Shown here: positions 28,682 to 37,577 of the stretch, piece by piece
Position numbering within the stretch: position 1 is the stretch's first letter
Layout: each line of letters starts with the position of its first letter
Assembly: GCF_014636315.1 (NCBI RefSeq)
Contig: NZ_BMED01000006.1
Coordinates: 186,001-250,000 of the forward strand
Source: Parundibacterium terreum
Lineage (GTDB): Bacteria > Pseudomonadota > Gammaproteobacteria > Burkholderiales > Burkholderiaceae_D
DNA: 64,000 nt
Direction: 5' to 3'
The notes under the pieces: model-generated
Told to the model about the DNA's origin: nothing
Database searches by the model: none
What the model saw: only the letters and a program-made list of their open reading frames with translations
Position numbers and translations under genes: made by a program

Positions 28682-28944
28682 AGTTCAGGGGCAATCAGAA
28701 ATTCGGGGAGGCGGCAAATGCGCTGCAAGCCCGTTATTGTAAGTGCGATTAGGTGCGCGATGCGCAAAGCCGGTAATTTACTGCGGCAAGCTTGCCTTAC
28801 GTAATAGTCTTAATAGACTATTTACCATCATATGGGGTGGCGAATGACAAATCCGTGCCGATCATTCCCTAATAATTGTTTATACGGTAATTTAGCGTGG
28901 AAAAGGCGCTTGGCATAAAATAGCGGATGGCCTACGAGGTAAAT

Positions 28945-29430
28945 ATGAAATTCGAACATCTGATAGAAATCAACGACCTGAACAACCCACTGACGCAAGT
29001 CATTACCCGCGAGCAATTATGGCGCGGCCTGGTGGTGCGCGCAGAGTCGCCGAAGTTTTTCGTGCCGTATATGGACGATTGCACGATCACCGAGCGCGCC
29101 GACAAGGCTATCTCGCGCACACTGAAGTTCGGCGACCTGATCATCAACGACAAGGTGCAGTTTGATCCGCAGAACTACGTGCACTACGACGTGGCTGCTC
29201 AGAACGACATCCCGCATTCGACACTGCGCATGAGCATAGAAGAGCCGCAGCCGCATGCGCTGTTCGTGCGCTTTGCGTACGACGACGGCCATACGGCGGC
29301 AGAAGATGCGGAAAACGAGATGTATAACGAATACCGCCGCTCCGCCTACCAGGAAGCCGATATCGACACCATCAAGGTCATCCGCGAGATGGTGGAAGAA
29401 GGCTTGTTGCCGGCCAGCCTGAATTCCTGA
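28945..29430 (+). CDS. AtaL-like SRPBCC family protein (DUF1857)
   Basis: 161 residues from the ATG at 28945, which has GAGGT just upstream; an ATG at 28927 would add 6 residues. The sequence MKFEHLIEINDLNNPLTQVITREQLWRGLVVRAESPKFF and the alternating strands that follow match the DUF1857/AtaL-like group of the SRPBCC (START-like) fold, which forms a hydrophobic ligand pocket. No ligand is known. It is divergent from rep and convergent with priA. Confidence 0.75.
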   Translation: MKFEHLIEINDLNNPLTQVITREQLWRGLVVRAESPKFFVPYMDDCTITERADKAISRTLKFGDLIINDKVQFDPQNYVHYDVAAQNDIPHSTLRMSIEEPQPHALFVRFAYDDGHTAAEDAENEMYNEYRRSAYQEADIDTIKVIREMVEEGLLPASLNS

Positions 29431-29447
29431 ACGACCTCAGGAATATC

Positions 29448-31475
29448 TCAGATATCCACAGGGTCTATCTCTACCGACCATTTGACGCGGGTTTTCATTG
29501 AGCGCAGGGCATTTATCCACTGCTTCACAAATGCCTGCAATGCCGGCCGCGATGGAGACTCTACCAGCAATTGCGCACGGTCCATATTGGCGACGCGGGT
29601 CATCGTCATCGGGATAGGATCGTTCATCGTGATGCCGGGATGCTCGACACAGACGGCCGCCTCATGCAGGAAATCCAGCGCGAACTGCAGCTCCCTGGCT
29701 TCTGCGCGCAGCAGCGCCTGGTAGATATACGGCGGCATGCCGGCGCCCTGCCGCTCTTCCAGCAGATCATCGGCAAAGCGGTCATAGTTGTGCGACATCA
29801 GCCAGTGATACAAGGGATGCTGTGGATAACGGGTCTGTATCATCACTTCGCTGGGATTGCCGCCCTCTTTGGTCGCCGCCCGCCCGGCGCGCCCTGCCAC
29901 CTGCATCAATTGTGCAAACAGCCTTTCGCTGGCGCGGTAGTCTTGCGAAAACAGCGCGCTATCCGGGTTAAGCGCGCCGACCAGGGTCAGGTTTTTAAAG
30001 TCATGGCCCTTGGCGACCATCTGGGTGCCGATCAGGATATCCACTTCACCGCGGTGCACGGTATCGAAAGCAGCCTCGGCGCTGCCCTTCAGGCGGGTGG
30101 AGTCCGCATCGATGCGGAACACCCTTGCCTCCGGGAAAACTGCCTGCAAACCCTCTTCCATGCGCTGCGTGCCGCGCCCCAAAGGCTGCAGGTCGATGTT
30201 GCCGCAGGTCGGGCAAGAACGAGGTATGCGCTGTTCCAGTCCGCAGTGGTGGCAACGCAAGGCATGGTCGCCTTTATGCAAAACCAGATGCGCGGTACAG
30301 CGCGTGCAATTGCTGATCCAGCCGCAGGCATCGCAGGCCAGCACAGGCGCATAACCGCGCCGATTCAGGAACAAGAGTGATTGCTCACCTTTCTCCAAAC
30401 GCTTTCTGATAGCCGAGATCAAGGTCGGGGTAATGCCGTTCAGCGGCTTTTCCCGCTCGGTGTTGATCAGTGTTACGGCAGGTAAAACCGCGTTCTTGAC
30501 CGCCCTTTCCGGTAGCGCCAGCTTGGTATAGCGGCCGGTGCGCGCATGCAGCCAGCTCTCCAGCGACGGCGTTGCAGAGCCCAGAACCACCGGGATATCC
30601 AGTTGCCGCGCGCGCCAGATTGCCAGGTCGCGCGCCGAATAACGCAGGCCTTCCTGTTGCTTGTAGGAAGGATCGTGCTCTTCGTCGATGACGATCATTT
30701 TCAAATTCGGCAGCGAGGCCAGGATGGCCAGTCGCGTGCCGAGCACGATGCGGGCCTGGCCCAGATGCGCTGCCAGCCAATGCCGCAGGCGCTCGCCCTC
30801 GGCCATGCCGCTATGCAAGGTCGCAATCTGTATGCCGGAAAAACGGCTGCGCAGATGCCCTTCCAGTTGCGGCGTCAGATTAATTTCCGGCACCAGGATC
30901 AGGATTTGCGCATCCGGGCTTTGCTGCAGCACGCGGGCACTGGCCTGCAGATAGACTTCAGTCTTGCCGCTGCCGGTGACGCCGTACAGCAGATGCGGCG
31001 CAAACCGGCTGGCGCTGCTGATCGCATCCACCGCCTGTTGTTGTGCGGCATTCAGCGCAGGTTCCGGATTGGGGCTGGCGTCATTGCCCAGGCCGGCCTT
31101 GGCCAGTTTCTTCAGGTTATTGTCCAGCGAGGTGGACTTGGCCACGCGCAAATTCTTCGGCAGTGCCGGAATCGCGACCTCCCCCAGCGGGCGCTGGTAA
31201 TAGTCTGCAGCGAAACCGCACAGCGCCAGCCAGTGCGGGGACAACGGTGCCAGCTGGCTGCGTACCGCCAGCACATCCTTCAGCTTGTCCGCAGGAACAT
31301 CAGTATTGCTGCCTACGCTGACGATGATGCCCATCACTTCCTGGCGGCCGAAAGGCACCAGCGCCAGTTGCCCCGGCTGCGGTCGCGGCTCGCCCTCCTG
31401 CTGTGCAGTCCAGCGGTAGTCGAAGACCCTGTCCAGCGGGGTATCGAGCGCAATAGTGAGGAATAATTGTTCCAC
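29448..31475 (-). CDS. priA: primosomal protein N' (replication restart helicase PriA)
   Basis: 675 residues, somewhat shorter than the E. coli protein. An N-terminal DNA-binding domain is followed by YGVTGSGKTEVYL (Walker A) and VIDEEHDPSYKQQEGLRYSARD (DEEH box). Eight cysteines in the CDACGWISNC-TRC to CHHCG to CPTCG region make the two zinc sites that mark PriA. LNRRGYAPVL and the MVAKGHDF motif follow. PriA restarts stalled replication forks. The 5' flank, shared with hemE, has DnaA boxes and an AT-rich stretch. A DnaA-box-like TGTGGATAA lies inside the gene at 29821-29829. Confidence 0.95.
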   Translation of the reverse strand: MEQLFLTIALDTPLDRVFDYRWTAQQEGEPRPQPGQLALVPFGRQEVMGIIVSVGSNTDVPADKLKDVLAVRSQLAPLSPHWLALCGFAADYYQRPLGEVAIPALPKNLRVAKSTSLDNNLKKLAKAGLGNDASPNPEPALNAAQQQAVDAISSASRFAPHLLYGVTGSGKTEVYLQASARVLQQSPDAQILILVPEINLTPQLEGHLRSRFSGIQIATLHSGMAEGERLRHWLAAHLGQARIVLGTRLAILASLPNLKMIVIDEEHDPSYKQQEGLRYSARDLAIWRARQLDIPVVLGSATPSLESWLHARTGRYTKLALPERAVKNAVLPAVTLINTEREKPLNGITPTLISAIRKRLEKGEQSLLFLNRRGYAPVLACDACGWISNCTRCTAHLVLHKGDHALRCHHCGLEQRIPRSCPTCGNIDLQPLGRGTQRMEEGLQAVFPEARVFRIDADSTRLKGSAEAAFDTVHRGEVDILIGTQMVAKGHDFKNLTLVGALNPDSALFSQDYRASERLFAQLMQVAGRAGRAATKEGGNPSEVMIQTRYPQHPLYHWLMSHNYDRFADDLLEERQGAGMPPYIYQALLRAEARELQFALDFLHEAAVCVEHPGITMNDPIPMTMTRVANMDRAQLLVESPSRPALQAFVKQWINALRSMKTRVKWSVEIDPVDI

Positions 31476-31916
31476 GAACTTAATGTAAACCTTGAGGAAA
31501 CGCGCTAACTGCCCGTTTCATAAGTGATTTTTTGTAAACTCGCAAGGCCTGTGGATAACTTTGTGGAGAAAGAAGTATTGACATCGACATTCGCTAGCGT
31601 TTACGCGGGTTCTGATGGAATAAGTGATTCTCAACAAAAAAACTAATCTCTTATAAATCAATGACTTAGAAATTTACCCAGAGTGAGGGAAATAATTTTT
31701 TTTGTTTTATAAGAGCCTCCTCATTTTTGTGCATAACTATCAAAAAATGTGCATGCAAATGAGGTTTTTGTAGCGTCTATTTCAGGGGCCTGCGGGGCAT
31801 TAATGCCCTGCCAACCGCATGGATGCTCGCTTTTGCAGAGCAACATGACGTAATGGCAAGGCAGGCGGGCAAAAGTGGCAATCCTTGCCAGTATTTGCCA
31901 AATGCTTAACGACTGT
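31476..31916. other. AT-rich spacer with DnaA boxes between hemE and priA
   Basis: No gene is seen in these 441 bp. TGTGGATAA (reverse of TTATCCACA) is at 31550-31558 inside the 19-base motif CTGTGGATAACTTTGTGGA (31549-31567), which recurs at 33271-33289. A second box, TGTGCATAA, is at 31728-31736. Between them, about 31612-31735 is strongly AT-rich with runs of A and T. A stem CCTCATTT/AAATGAGG (31719-31726 with 31757-31764) followed by TTTTT is also present. It could be a DnaA-responsive promoter for priA or an origin-like site. Confidence 0.6.
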
Positions 31917-33008
31917 TTATGCGTGGCTTTGGCGCATTTTGCGGCTGACTTCATGCACCGTTTCAACCAGCACCGTGACCGACTCCGGCGGAGTGAATTG
32001 CGAAATGCCGTGGCCCAGGTTAAATACATGGCCATGCCCTGCGCCAGGCTTGCCGTAGGAAGTCAGCGCGGCGGTCACCTGCTCGCGGATCTGATCCGGT
32101 CCGGCAAACAGCACGGCCGGGTCCAGATTGCCTTGCAGGGCAACCTTGTCGCCTACCCTGGCGCGGGCCTGGCCGAGATTCACGGTCCAGTCCAGGCCTA
32201 CCGCATCGGCGCCAATGTCGGCAATCTGTTCCAGCCACAGGCCGCCGCCCTTGGTGAAGACGATGGCTGGAATGCGCTGGCCATCCTTGTCGCGTTTCAA
32301 CTGGCGCATCACATCCTGCATGTATTGCAGCGAGAAACGCTGGTAGGCGCCATCGGCCAATGCGCCGCCCCAGCTATCGAAGATCATCACGGCTTGCGCG
32401 CCGGCATCGATCTGCGCGTTCAGGTAAGCCGCCACCGAGGTCGCATTGGTGCGCAGGATGTGGTCCATCAAGTCCGGGCGCTTGTACATCATGCTCTTGA
32501 CGGTATGGAACTCGCGCGAGCCCTGGCCTTCCACCATATAGCAGGCCAGCGTCCATGGGCTGCCGGAAAAACCGATCAGCGGCACGCGGCCATTCAGCGT
32601 GGTGCGGATCTGCGTCACCGCATCGAACACATATTGCAGATTGCCCATATCGGCCACCTGCAATGCCATGACTGCTTTTTCATCTTTCAGCGGGCGTTCA
32701 AATTTAGGGCCTTCGCCTTCTTCAAAGTACAGGCCCAGGCCCATGGCGTCAGGCACCGTCAGGATGTCTGAAAACAGGATCGCGGCATCCAGTGCAAAAC
32801 GGTCCAGCGGCTGTATCGTCACTTCAGTGGCAAAGTCGGGATTCTTGGCCAGGCTCATGAAAGAACCGGCGCCCTTGCGCACTTCGCGGTACTCAGGCAG
32901 ATAGCGGCCAGCCTGGCGCATCAGCCACAAAGGCGTGTAATCGGTTTCCTGGCGCATCAGCGCTTTCAGGAAGGTATCGTTTTTCAAGGGCGCAAATTGT
33001 GATGACAT
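31917..33008 (-). CDS. hemE: uroporphyrinogen decarboxylase
   Basis: 363 residues, normal for HemE. The N-terminal signature TPLWLMRQAGRYLPEYRE and IGFSGSPWTLACYMVEG, ILFSDILTVPDAMGLGL and VFNLGHGI at the end are all conserved, including the Arg residues and Asp (in FSDIL) that hold the porphyrinogen. It converts uroporphyrinogen III to coproporphyrinogen III in haem synthesis. It precedes priA on the same strand, with 441 bp between. Unusual DnaA-box-bearing spacers lie on both sides. Confidence 0.96.
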   Translation of the reverse strand: MSSQFAPLKNDTFLKALMRQETDYTPLWLMRQAGRYLPEYREVRKGAGSFMSLAKNPDFATEVTIQPLDRFALDAAILFSDILTVPDAMGLGLYFEEGEGPKFERPLKDEKAVMALQVADMGNLQYVFDAVTQIRTTLNGRVPLIGFSGSPWTLACYMVEGQGSREFHTVKSMMYKRPDLMDHILRTNATSVAAYLNAQIDAGAQAVMIFDSWGGALADGAYQRFSLQYMQDVMRQLKRDKDGQRIPAIVFTKGGGLWLEQIADIGADAVGLDWTVNLGQARARVGDKVALQGNLDPAVLFAGPDQIREQVTAALTSYGKPGAGHGHVFNLGHGISQFTPPESVTVLVETVHEVSRKMRQSHA

Positions 33009-33453
33009 GGTTGCTTTCGACTATGCTCTTCAAACGGGCCTGCAGCGGCTTGCCCGCGCTGACAATGCTAATGATGCTAACAATGATTGCGGCGCACTGG
33101 CCGCAGCCGCAGCGCCTTTAGCAGATGCCTGAAGGAATGAAATGAGAATAAACCGACATTATCACCCATGCGCCGCAGGAAGGCACACCGGCAACAGTAA
33201 TTTCGATTATTTGCATCCAATTTGCGGCTTCTTGCCAGCATTTATCCACAGGTAGACCCTCGATGACAAACTGTGGATAACTTTGTGGACAGTTTATATG
33301 GCAAAACGTTAAATCAGGTTAAGAAGACCAGTACACTGAGTTACACGCTGTAAATGCTTGATTTCATTGATACCAGTGAGTGGAAATTCGTGCTGTTATT
33401 TGCAGTGCAGCGTATTTCTTGGTCGCACTACTGTGCATAAGTGACCCTAAGTA
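33009..33453. other. spacer with three DnaA boxes upstream of hemE
   Basis: No gene is seen in these 445 bp. TTATCCACA lies at 33242-33250, TGTGGATAA at 33272-33280, and TGTGCATAA at 33432-33440. The second belongs to the 19-base motif CTGTGGATAACTTTGTGGA (33271-33289), which is repeated exactly at 31549-31567, and which itself holds a second, degenerate box 12 bases on. The region should contain the hemE promoter and the end of the SGNH gene transcript. Confidence 0.65.
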
Positions 33454-34227
33454 TTATTTTTTAGGGACAAGCTGCCCAAAGCTTAGGCGCATAGTCTCGG
33501 CCAAATACTGTCCCCAGGAGCGCGCCCCTTTTTCGGACGGATGATAGCCGTCTTCGGCCATTAAAGCGGCATCGTCGGTATCCAAACCCATCGCGACATA
33601 GTGCACATTGGCAAAGTCGGCTGCCAGCTCGCGGCTGACACTGTCCAGCACCCTGGCCTTGCTTCCCAGCACAAAACGCAGGGGTTGCGGCAAAGCCGGC
33701 ATCGCATGCATGGGCGGCACGCCGGAAAGGATGATGCGCACCGGCGCCAGCCTGTCCCGCACTGCGCAGATAAGCTGGGTCATTTCACTACGGTAACGGC
33801 GGGCGGAGCGGAAAGAGGTGGTGTCATTCACGCCGAAAGCGATCAGCACGATGTCCACCCCGGGCGCATATGCGGACAATTGCGGCACCATCAATTCCAG
33901 CGCCTGGGCCAGGTCGGCGCCATTCTTGCCCAATGCCTGCCATTGCACGGGGTGCTGCTGTTGCGCCGCCAGCGCCTGCGCAAACTGGGCAGTGATGGCC
34001 TGTTCCAGAAGCGTGACGCCGACCCCGGCGACTGGCGATTCGCCTATGCCCAGCAAACGCAGAGGCGGCTGATCGCCCGGGGATGGGCTTGCAGAGGATG
34101 CGATGCCGTTGGCCTCTCCCGCAGCTTCAGGCAGGCGCGGTGTTACCTTGCGTACGTATTTTCCCTGCAGATATAGCAACGGGTAAAGCGGCACAGCCAG
34201 CAATTCCGGCAGATAATATCGCAGCAT
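33454..34227 (-). CDS. SGNH/GDSL-type hydrolase
   Basis: 257 residues from an ATG at 34227; a TTG at 34242 overlapping the upstream stop codon is an alternative start. The four SGNH blocks are present in variant form: LLGIGESPVAGVG (Ser of block I), LGKNGADL (block II Gly/Asn), IAFGVNDTTSF (block III Asn) and DGYHPSEKG (catalytic Asp and His). A hydrophobic start (LPELLAVPLYPLLYLQGKYV) may anchor it in the membrane. It would hydrolyse an ester, possibly lipid or polysaccharide acetyl; substrate unknown. It is translationally linked with the PPK2-type gene. Confidence 0.82.
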   Translation of the reverse strand: MLRYYLPELLAVPLYPLLYLQGKYVRKVTPRLPEAAGEANGIASSASPSPGDQPPLRLLGIGESPVAGVGVTLLEQAITAQFAQALAAQQQHPVQWQALGKNGADLAQALELMVPQLSAYAPGVDIVLIAFGVNDTTSFRSARRYRSEMTQLICAVRDRLAPVRIILSGVPPMHAMPALPQPLRFVLGSKARVLDSVSRELAADFANVHYVAMGLDTDDAALMAEDGYHPSEKGARSWGQYLAETMRLSFGQLVPKK

Positions 34228-34238
34228 GGCAGCTGCGC

Positions 34239-35069
34239 TCAACTGATCTTGAGCTTGGCCAGTTCCGGCTTGGCCGGCGGATATTCCAGTTCCAGGCTTT
34301 CCAGTTTTTCCACTACAACGCTGGCAATGGCGAGATTGCGCTGGGTCTTGGAATCGGCTGGGATGATATGCCAGGGTGCGTGTTCGGCATCGGTGGCGGC
34401 GATCACCTTTTCATACTGCGTCTGGTACGCATCCCAGAATTTGCGCTCCACCAGGTCTTGCGGATCGAATTTCCAGTGCTTGTGCGGATCGTCTATACGC
34501 TCTTGCAGGCGCTGCTTTTGCTCCTGCTTGGAGATATGCAGGAAAAACTTCAGGATGACGGTGCCGGTTTCGGTCAGCATGCGTTCGAAATCACGTATCT
34601 GCGCATAGCGCCGCGTACATTCCGCGTCATCTATCCAGTCGTGCACGCGAGTGATCAGCACATCTTCATAGTGGCTGCGGTTGAAGATGACGATCTCGCC
34701 ATTGGTTGGCACTTCCTTGTGCACGCGCCACAGGTAGTCGTGTTCTTTTTCTTCATTGCTGGGGGCCTTGAAAGCGACAGTACGGGCACCAAGCGGATTG
34801 ATTTGGCCGAATACACCGCGCACCGTGCCATCCTTGCCGGAGGTATCCATGCCCTGCAGCACGATCAGCAGCTTGTATTTCTTTTGCGCATACAGCAGTT
34901 CCTGGTAGGCCGAGATATGCTCTCCCAGTTTCATAGTGGCAAGCTTATCGCGCGTCTTGGCTTCATCCTTGTCCAGTTTCTTGTCACCGTCGTCCAGCAG
35001 GCGCTGGCTGGCGTCTGCATCTTTGATCTTCAGTTTGCTGCCGGGGCGAAACAGGGAGCTGATAGGCAT
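34239..35069 (-). CDS. polyphosphate kinase 2 family (PPK2)
   Basis: 276 residues. VLQGMDTSGKDGTVRGVFGQINP is the Walker A of PPK2; NRSHYEDVLITRVHDW is the Walker B-like region; the rest gives KFFLHISKQEQKQRLQERIDDPHKHWKF, the lid region. Members use polyphosphate to phosphorylate nucleotides (AMP, ADP or GDP). The subclass cannot be fixed by eye. Its stop codon touches the SGNH gene. The CoA-binding protein gene lies 7 bp upstream, so the three may be one operon. Confidence 0.88.
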   Translation of the reverse strand: MPISSLFRPGSKLKIKDADASQRLLDDGDKKLDKDEAKTRDKLATMKLGEHISAYQELLYAQKKYKLLIVLQGMDTSGKDGTVRGVFGQINPLGARTVAFKAPSNEEKEHDYLWRVHKEVPTNGEIVIFNRSHYEDVLITRVHDWIDDAECTRRYAQIRDFERMLTETGTVILKFFLHISKQEQKQRLQERIDDPHKHWKFDPQDLVERKFWDAYQTQYEKVIAATDAEHAPWHIIPADSKTQRNLAIASVVVEKLESLELEYPPAKPELAKLKIS

Positions 35070-35076
35070 GGGTGTC

Positions 35077-35535
35077 TTAGTCTTTCCTGGGTATGTTGAA
35101 TATCGTGTGATCGACCTTGATGCAGCGGTCCATCATGACCTTGATGCCGGCCTGCAGCGCCTTCGCCGCAGCCTCTTCGTGAATCACTCCCTGCTGCATC
35201 CAGACGCAGCCCAGGCCCAGGCGTATTGCATCATCCACGATGGCGGGTATTTCTTCTGAACGGCGGAAACAGTCGACAATATCTATCTGCAGGCCCTGTT
35301 GCTGCGCAGCCGTCACCGCATCGTCCAGGCTGGCATGGCAGGGCTCGCCGAGGATGCTGCTGCCCTCTTCCATAGGATTGACCGGGATGATCTTGTAGCC
35401 GTGCTGCTGCAGGTAGGCTGCCACTCCGTAGCTGGGCCTGTGGCTCTTGGCGGACAAACCGACGACCGCGATCGTGCGCGCATTGCGCAAGGTGGCAGCG
35501 ATGTCGGTATTGATCATCATGGCGGTATCATTCAT
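35077..35535 (-). CDS. CoA-binding protein, YccU type
   Basis: 152 residues from the ATG at 35535. Longer open extensions to 35643 would run through the atp terminator and are rejected. RTIAVVGLSAKSHRPSYGVAAYLQQHGYKIIPVNP is the Rossmann-type CoA-binding domain, followed by DIVDCFRRSEEIPAIVDDAI and LGLGCVWMQQGV, typical of the YccU/CoA_binding_2 family. Function in the cell is not established. It is the first gene of the likely three-gene unit with PPK2 and SGNH. Confidence 0.82.
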   Translation of the reverse strand: MNDTAMMINTDIAATLRNARTIAVVGLSAKSHRPSYGVAAYLQQHGYKIIPVNPMEEGSSILGEPCHASLDDAVTAAQQQGLQIDIVDCFRRSEEIPAIVDDAIRLGLGCVWMQQGVIHEEAAAKALQAGIKVMMDRCIKVDHTIFNIPRKD

Positions 35536-35555
35536 GGCGGCGTCCGCTAGGGACG

Positions 35556-35580
35556 AAAAAAAGGCAGCCTGAGCTGCCTT
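35556..35580 (-). terminator. intrinsic terminator of the ATP synthase operon
   Basis: Read on the minus strand, AAGGCAGC and GCTGCCTT (35573-35580 with 35561-35568) form a stem with a 4-base loop, followed by a T run (complement of the A run at 35556-35562). It lies 64 bp past the atpC stop codon. Confidence 0.88.
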
Positions 35581-35643
35581 CATTTTACTGCCTGTAATGC
35601 GCTTTTGCTGAAACGGCAAAAACTTATTACCCGCCTGAATCAA

Positions 35644-36066
35644 TCAGCCTTTGTGGCGCAATCTTTGAATTGCGGCCAGTTGGGCAATCGCGGCGGCCAG
35701 TTCTGCCTGTGCCTGAGCGTAGTCAATTTTGGATTCTTTATTGACCAGGGCTTCTTCTGCCCTTTTCTTCGCTTCGTTCGCCTTGGCTTCGTCCAGGTCT
35801 TTACCGCGGATCGCAGTATCGGCCAGTACGGTAACAGTGTCAGGTTGCACTTCCAGCAAACCGCCTGCAACGAAGACAAACTCTTCGTCAGCCTGGCCGG
35901 CTACCTTGATGCGTACTGCACCCGGCTTGATGCGGGTAATCAGTGGCGTATGTTTTGGATAGATACCCAATTCACCAGCCTCACCCGGCAACGCGACGAA
36001 CTCGGCTTCGCCGGAGAAGATCAGCTCTTCCGCGGAAACCACGTCAACGTGAATAGTGTGTGCCAT
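35644..36066 (-). CDS. atpC: ATP synthase F1 subunit epsilon
   Basis: 140 residues. The N-terminal beta sandwich (MAHTIHVDVVSAEELIFSGEAEFVALPGEAGELGIYPKHTPLIT) and the C-terminal two-helix hairpin (AKANEAKKRAEEALVN…) are typical. Subunit epsilon couples rotation and inhibits ATP hydrolysis. It is the last gene of the atpIBEFHAGDC operon, 80 bp after atpD. Confidence 0.97.
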   Translation of the reverse strand: MAHTIHVDVVSAEELIFSGEAEFVALPGEAGELGIYPKHTPLITRIKPGAVRIKVAGQADEEFVFVAGGLLEVQPDTVTVLADTAIRGKDLDEAKANEAKKRAEEALVNKESKIDYAQAQAELAAAIAQLAAIQRLRHKG

Positions 36067-36146
36067 GTTGGACCCTTTTCATTCTTGCTGGATCAAAAAA
36101 GCGAAGCATGAGCCCGGTCAGTGCCGGACTCCTGCCTCATCGGGTA

Positions 36147-37547
36147 TTAACCGATTTTTTTCGCTTTTTCGATGGCTTCTTCGATAGTACCTACCATGTA
36201 GAACGCTTGTTCTGGCAGATGATCGAGTTCGCCGGATGCAATCATCTTGAAGCCCTTGATTGTATCTTTCAGCGAAACGTATTTACCTGGAGAGCCGGTA
36301 AACACTTCAGCAACGTGGAAAGGCTGGGACAGGAAACGCTGCATCTTACGTGCGCGCGCTACCAGCAGCTTGTCTTCAGGAGCCAGTTCGTCCATACCCA
36401 GAATCGCGATAATGTCGCGCAATTCTTTGTAACGCTGCAAAGTACCTTGCACAGCGCGGGCTGTTTCGTAGTGCTCTTGACCAACCACTTGCGGATCCAG
36501 CTGACGCGATGTGGAATCCAGTGGATCAACCGCTGGGTAGATACCCAGGGAGGCGATGTCACGGGACAGAACCACGGTGGAGTCCAAGTGGGCAAATGTT
36601 GTTGCTGGGGATGGATCAGTCAAGTCATCCGCTGGAACGTACACGGCTTGAATCGAAGTGATCGAACCTGTCTTGGTCGAAGTGATACGCTCTTGCAGCT
36701 TACCCATTTCTTCGGCCAGAGTCGGCTGGTAACCCACCGCGGAAGGCATACGGCCCAACAACGCAGAAACTTCAGTACCGGCCAGTGTGTAACGGTAGAT
36801 GTTATCCACGAAGAACAGAACGTCTTTGCCTTCGTCACGGAAACCTTCAGCAATAGTCAGACCTGTCAATGCCACACGTAGACGGTTGCCTGGCGGTTCA
36901 TTCATCTGACCGTACACCATCGCTACTTTGGATTTTTCTGGTTCGTCCAGATCAACCACTTTAGCGTCAGCCATTTCGTGGTAGAAGTCATTACCCTCAC
37001 GAGTACGCTCACCCACACCGGCGAACACGGACAAGCCGCTGTGCGCTTTAGCGATGTTGTTGATCAATTCCATCATGTTGACGGTCTTGCCCACACCCGC
37101 ACCGCCGAACAGACCAACTTTACCGCCTTTTGCGAACGGGCATACCAGATCAATAACTTTGATACCGGTTTCCAGCAGTTCTTGCGAAGGGGACAGTTCG
37201 TCGTAAGCAGGCGCTTTACGGTGGATAGACGCTGTGGTTTCACGGCTGACCGGACCACATTCATCAATCGGGTTACCCAGTACGTCCATGATGCGACCCA
37301 GTGTTGCTTTACCGGTCGGCACCATGATAGGGTGGCCTGTGTTGCTAATCATCATGCCGCGACGCAGACCGTCGGAAGTACCCAGAGCAATAGTACGGAC
37401 GATGCCGTCACCCAATTGCTGCTGCACTTCCAATGTCAAGTCGGAGCCTTCCATTTTCAAGGCGTCGTAGATCTTAGGCATCGCGTCGCGTGGAAATTCA
37501 ACGTCCACCACAGCGCCGATACACTGAACGATTTTGCCATCAGCCAT
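36147..37547 (-). CDS. atpD: ATP synthase F1 subunit beta
   Basis: 466 residues. FGGAGVGKTVNMMELI is Walker A, VALTGLTIAEGFRDEGKDVLFFVDNIYRYT is the Walker B region with catalytic Glu in GERTREG. ALLGRMPSAVGYQPTLAEEMG is the conserved DELSEED-side loop; LAPEDKLLVARARKMQRFLSQPFHVAE closes it. It carries the catalytic sites of F1. No deviation is seen. Codon choice is clearly more biased than in neighbours, as for highly expressed genes. Confidence 0.98.
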   Translation of the reverse strand: MADGKIVQCIGAVVDVEFPRDAMPKIYDALKMEGSDLTLEVQQQLGDGIVRTIALGTSDGLRRGMMISNTGHPIMVPTGKATLGRIMDVLGNPIDECGPVSRETTASIHRKAPAYDELSPSQELLETGIKVIDLVCPFAKGGKVGLFGGAGVGKTVNMMELINNIAKAHSGLSVFAGVGERTREGNDFYHEMADAKVVDLDEPEKSKVAMVYGQMNEPPGNRLRVALTGLTIAEGFRDEGKDVLFFVDNIYRYTLAGTEVSALLGRMPSAVGYQPTLAEEMGKLQERITSTKTGSITSIQAVYVPADDLTDPSPATTFAHLDSTVVLSRDIASLGIYPAVDPLDSTSRQLDPQVVGQEHYETARAVQGTLQRYKELRDIIAILGMDELAPEDKLLVARARKMQRFLSQPFHVAEVFTGSPGKYVSLKDTIKGFKMIASGELDHLPEQAFYMVGTIEEAIEKAKKIG

Positions 37548-37577
37548 GTTCGTTCCTTCAATAATTTAAATTCAGTT

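Noticed and set aside
31476..33453. Main chromosomal origin oriC
   Set aside because: DnaA boxes and AT-rich DNA are present, but there is no dnaA or dnaN nearby and gene orientation does not change; kept only as an origin-like finding.
35536..35643. N-terminal extension of the CoA-binding protein
   Set aside because: It would run through the atp operon terminator, and the family domain starts later.
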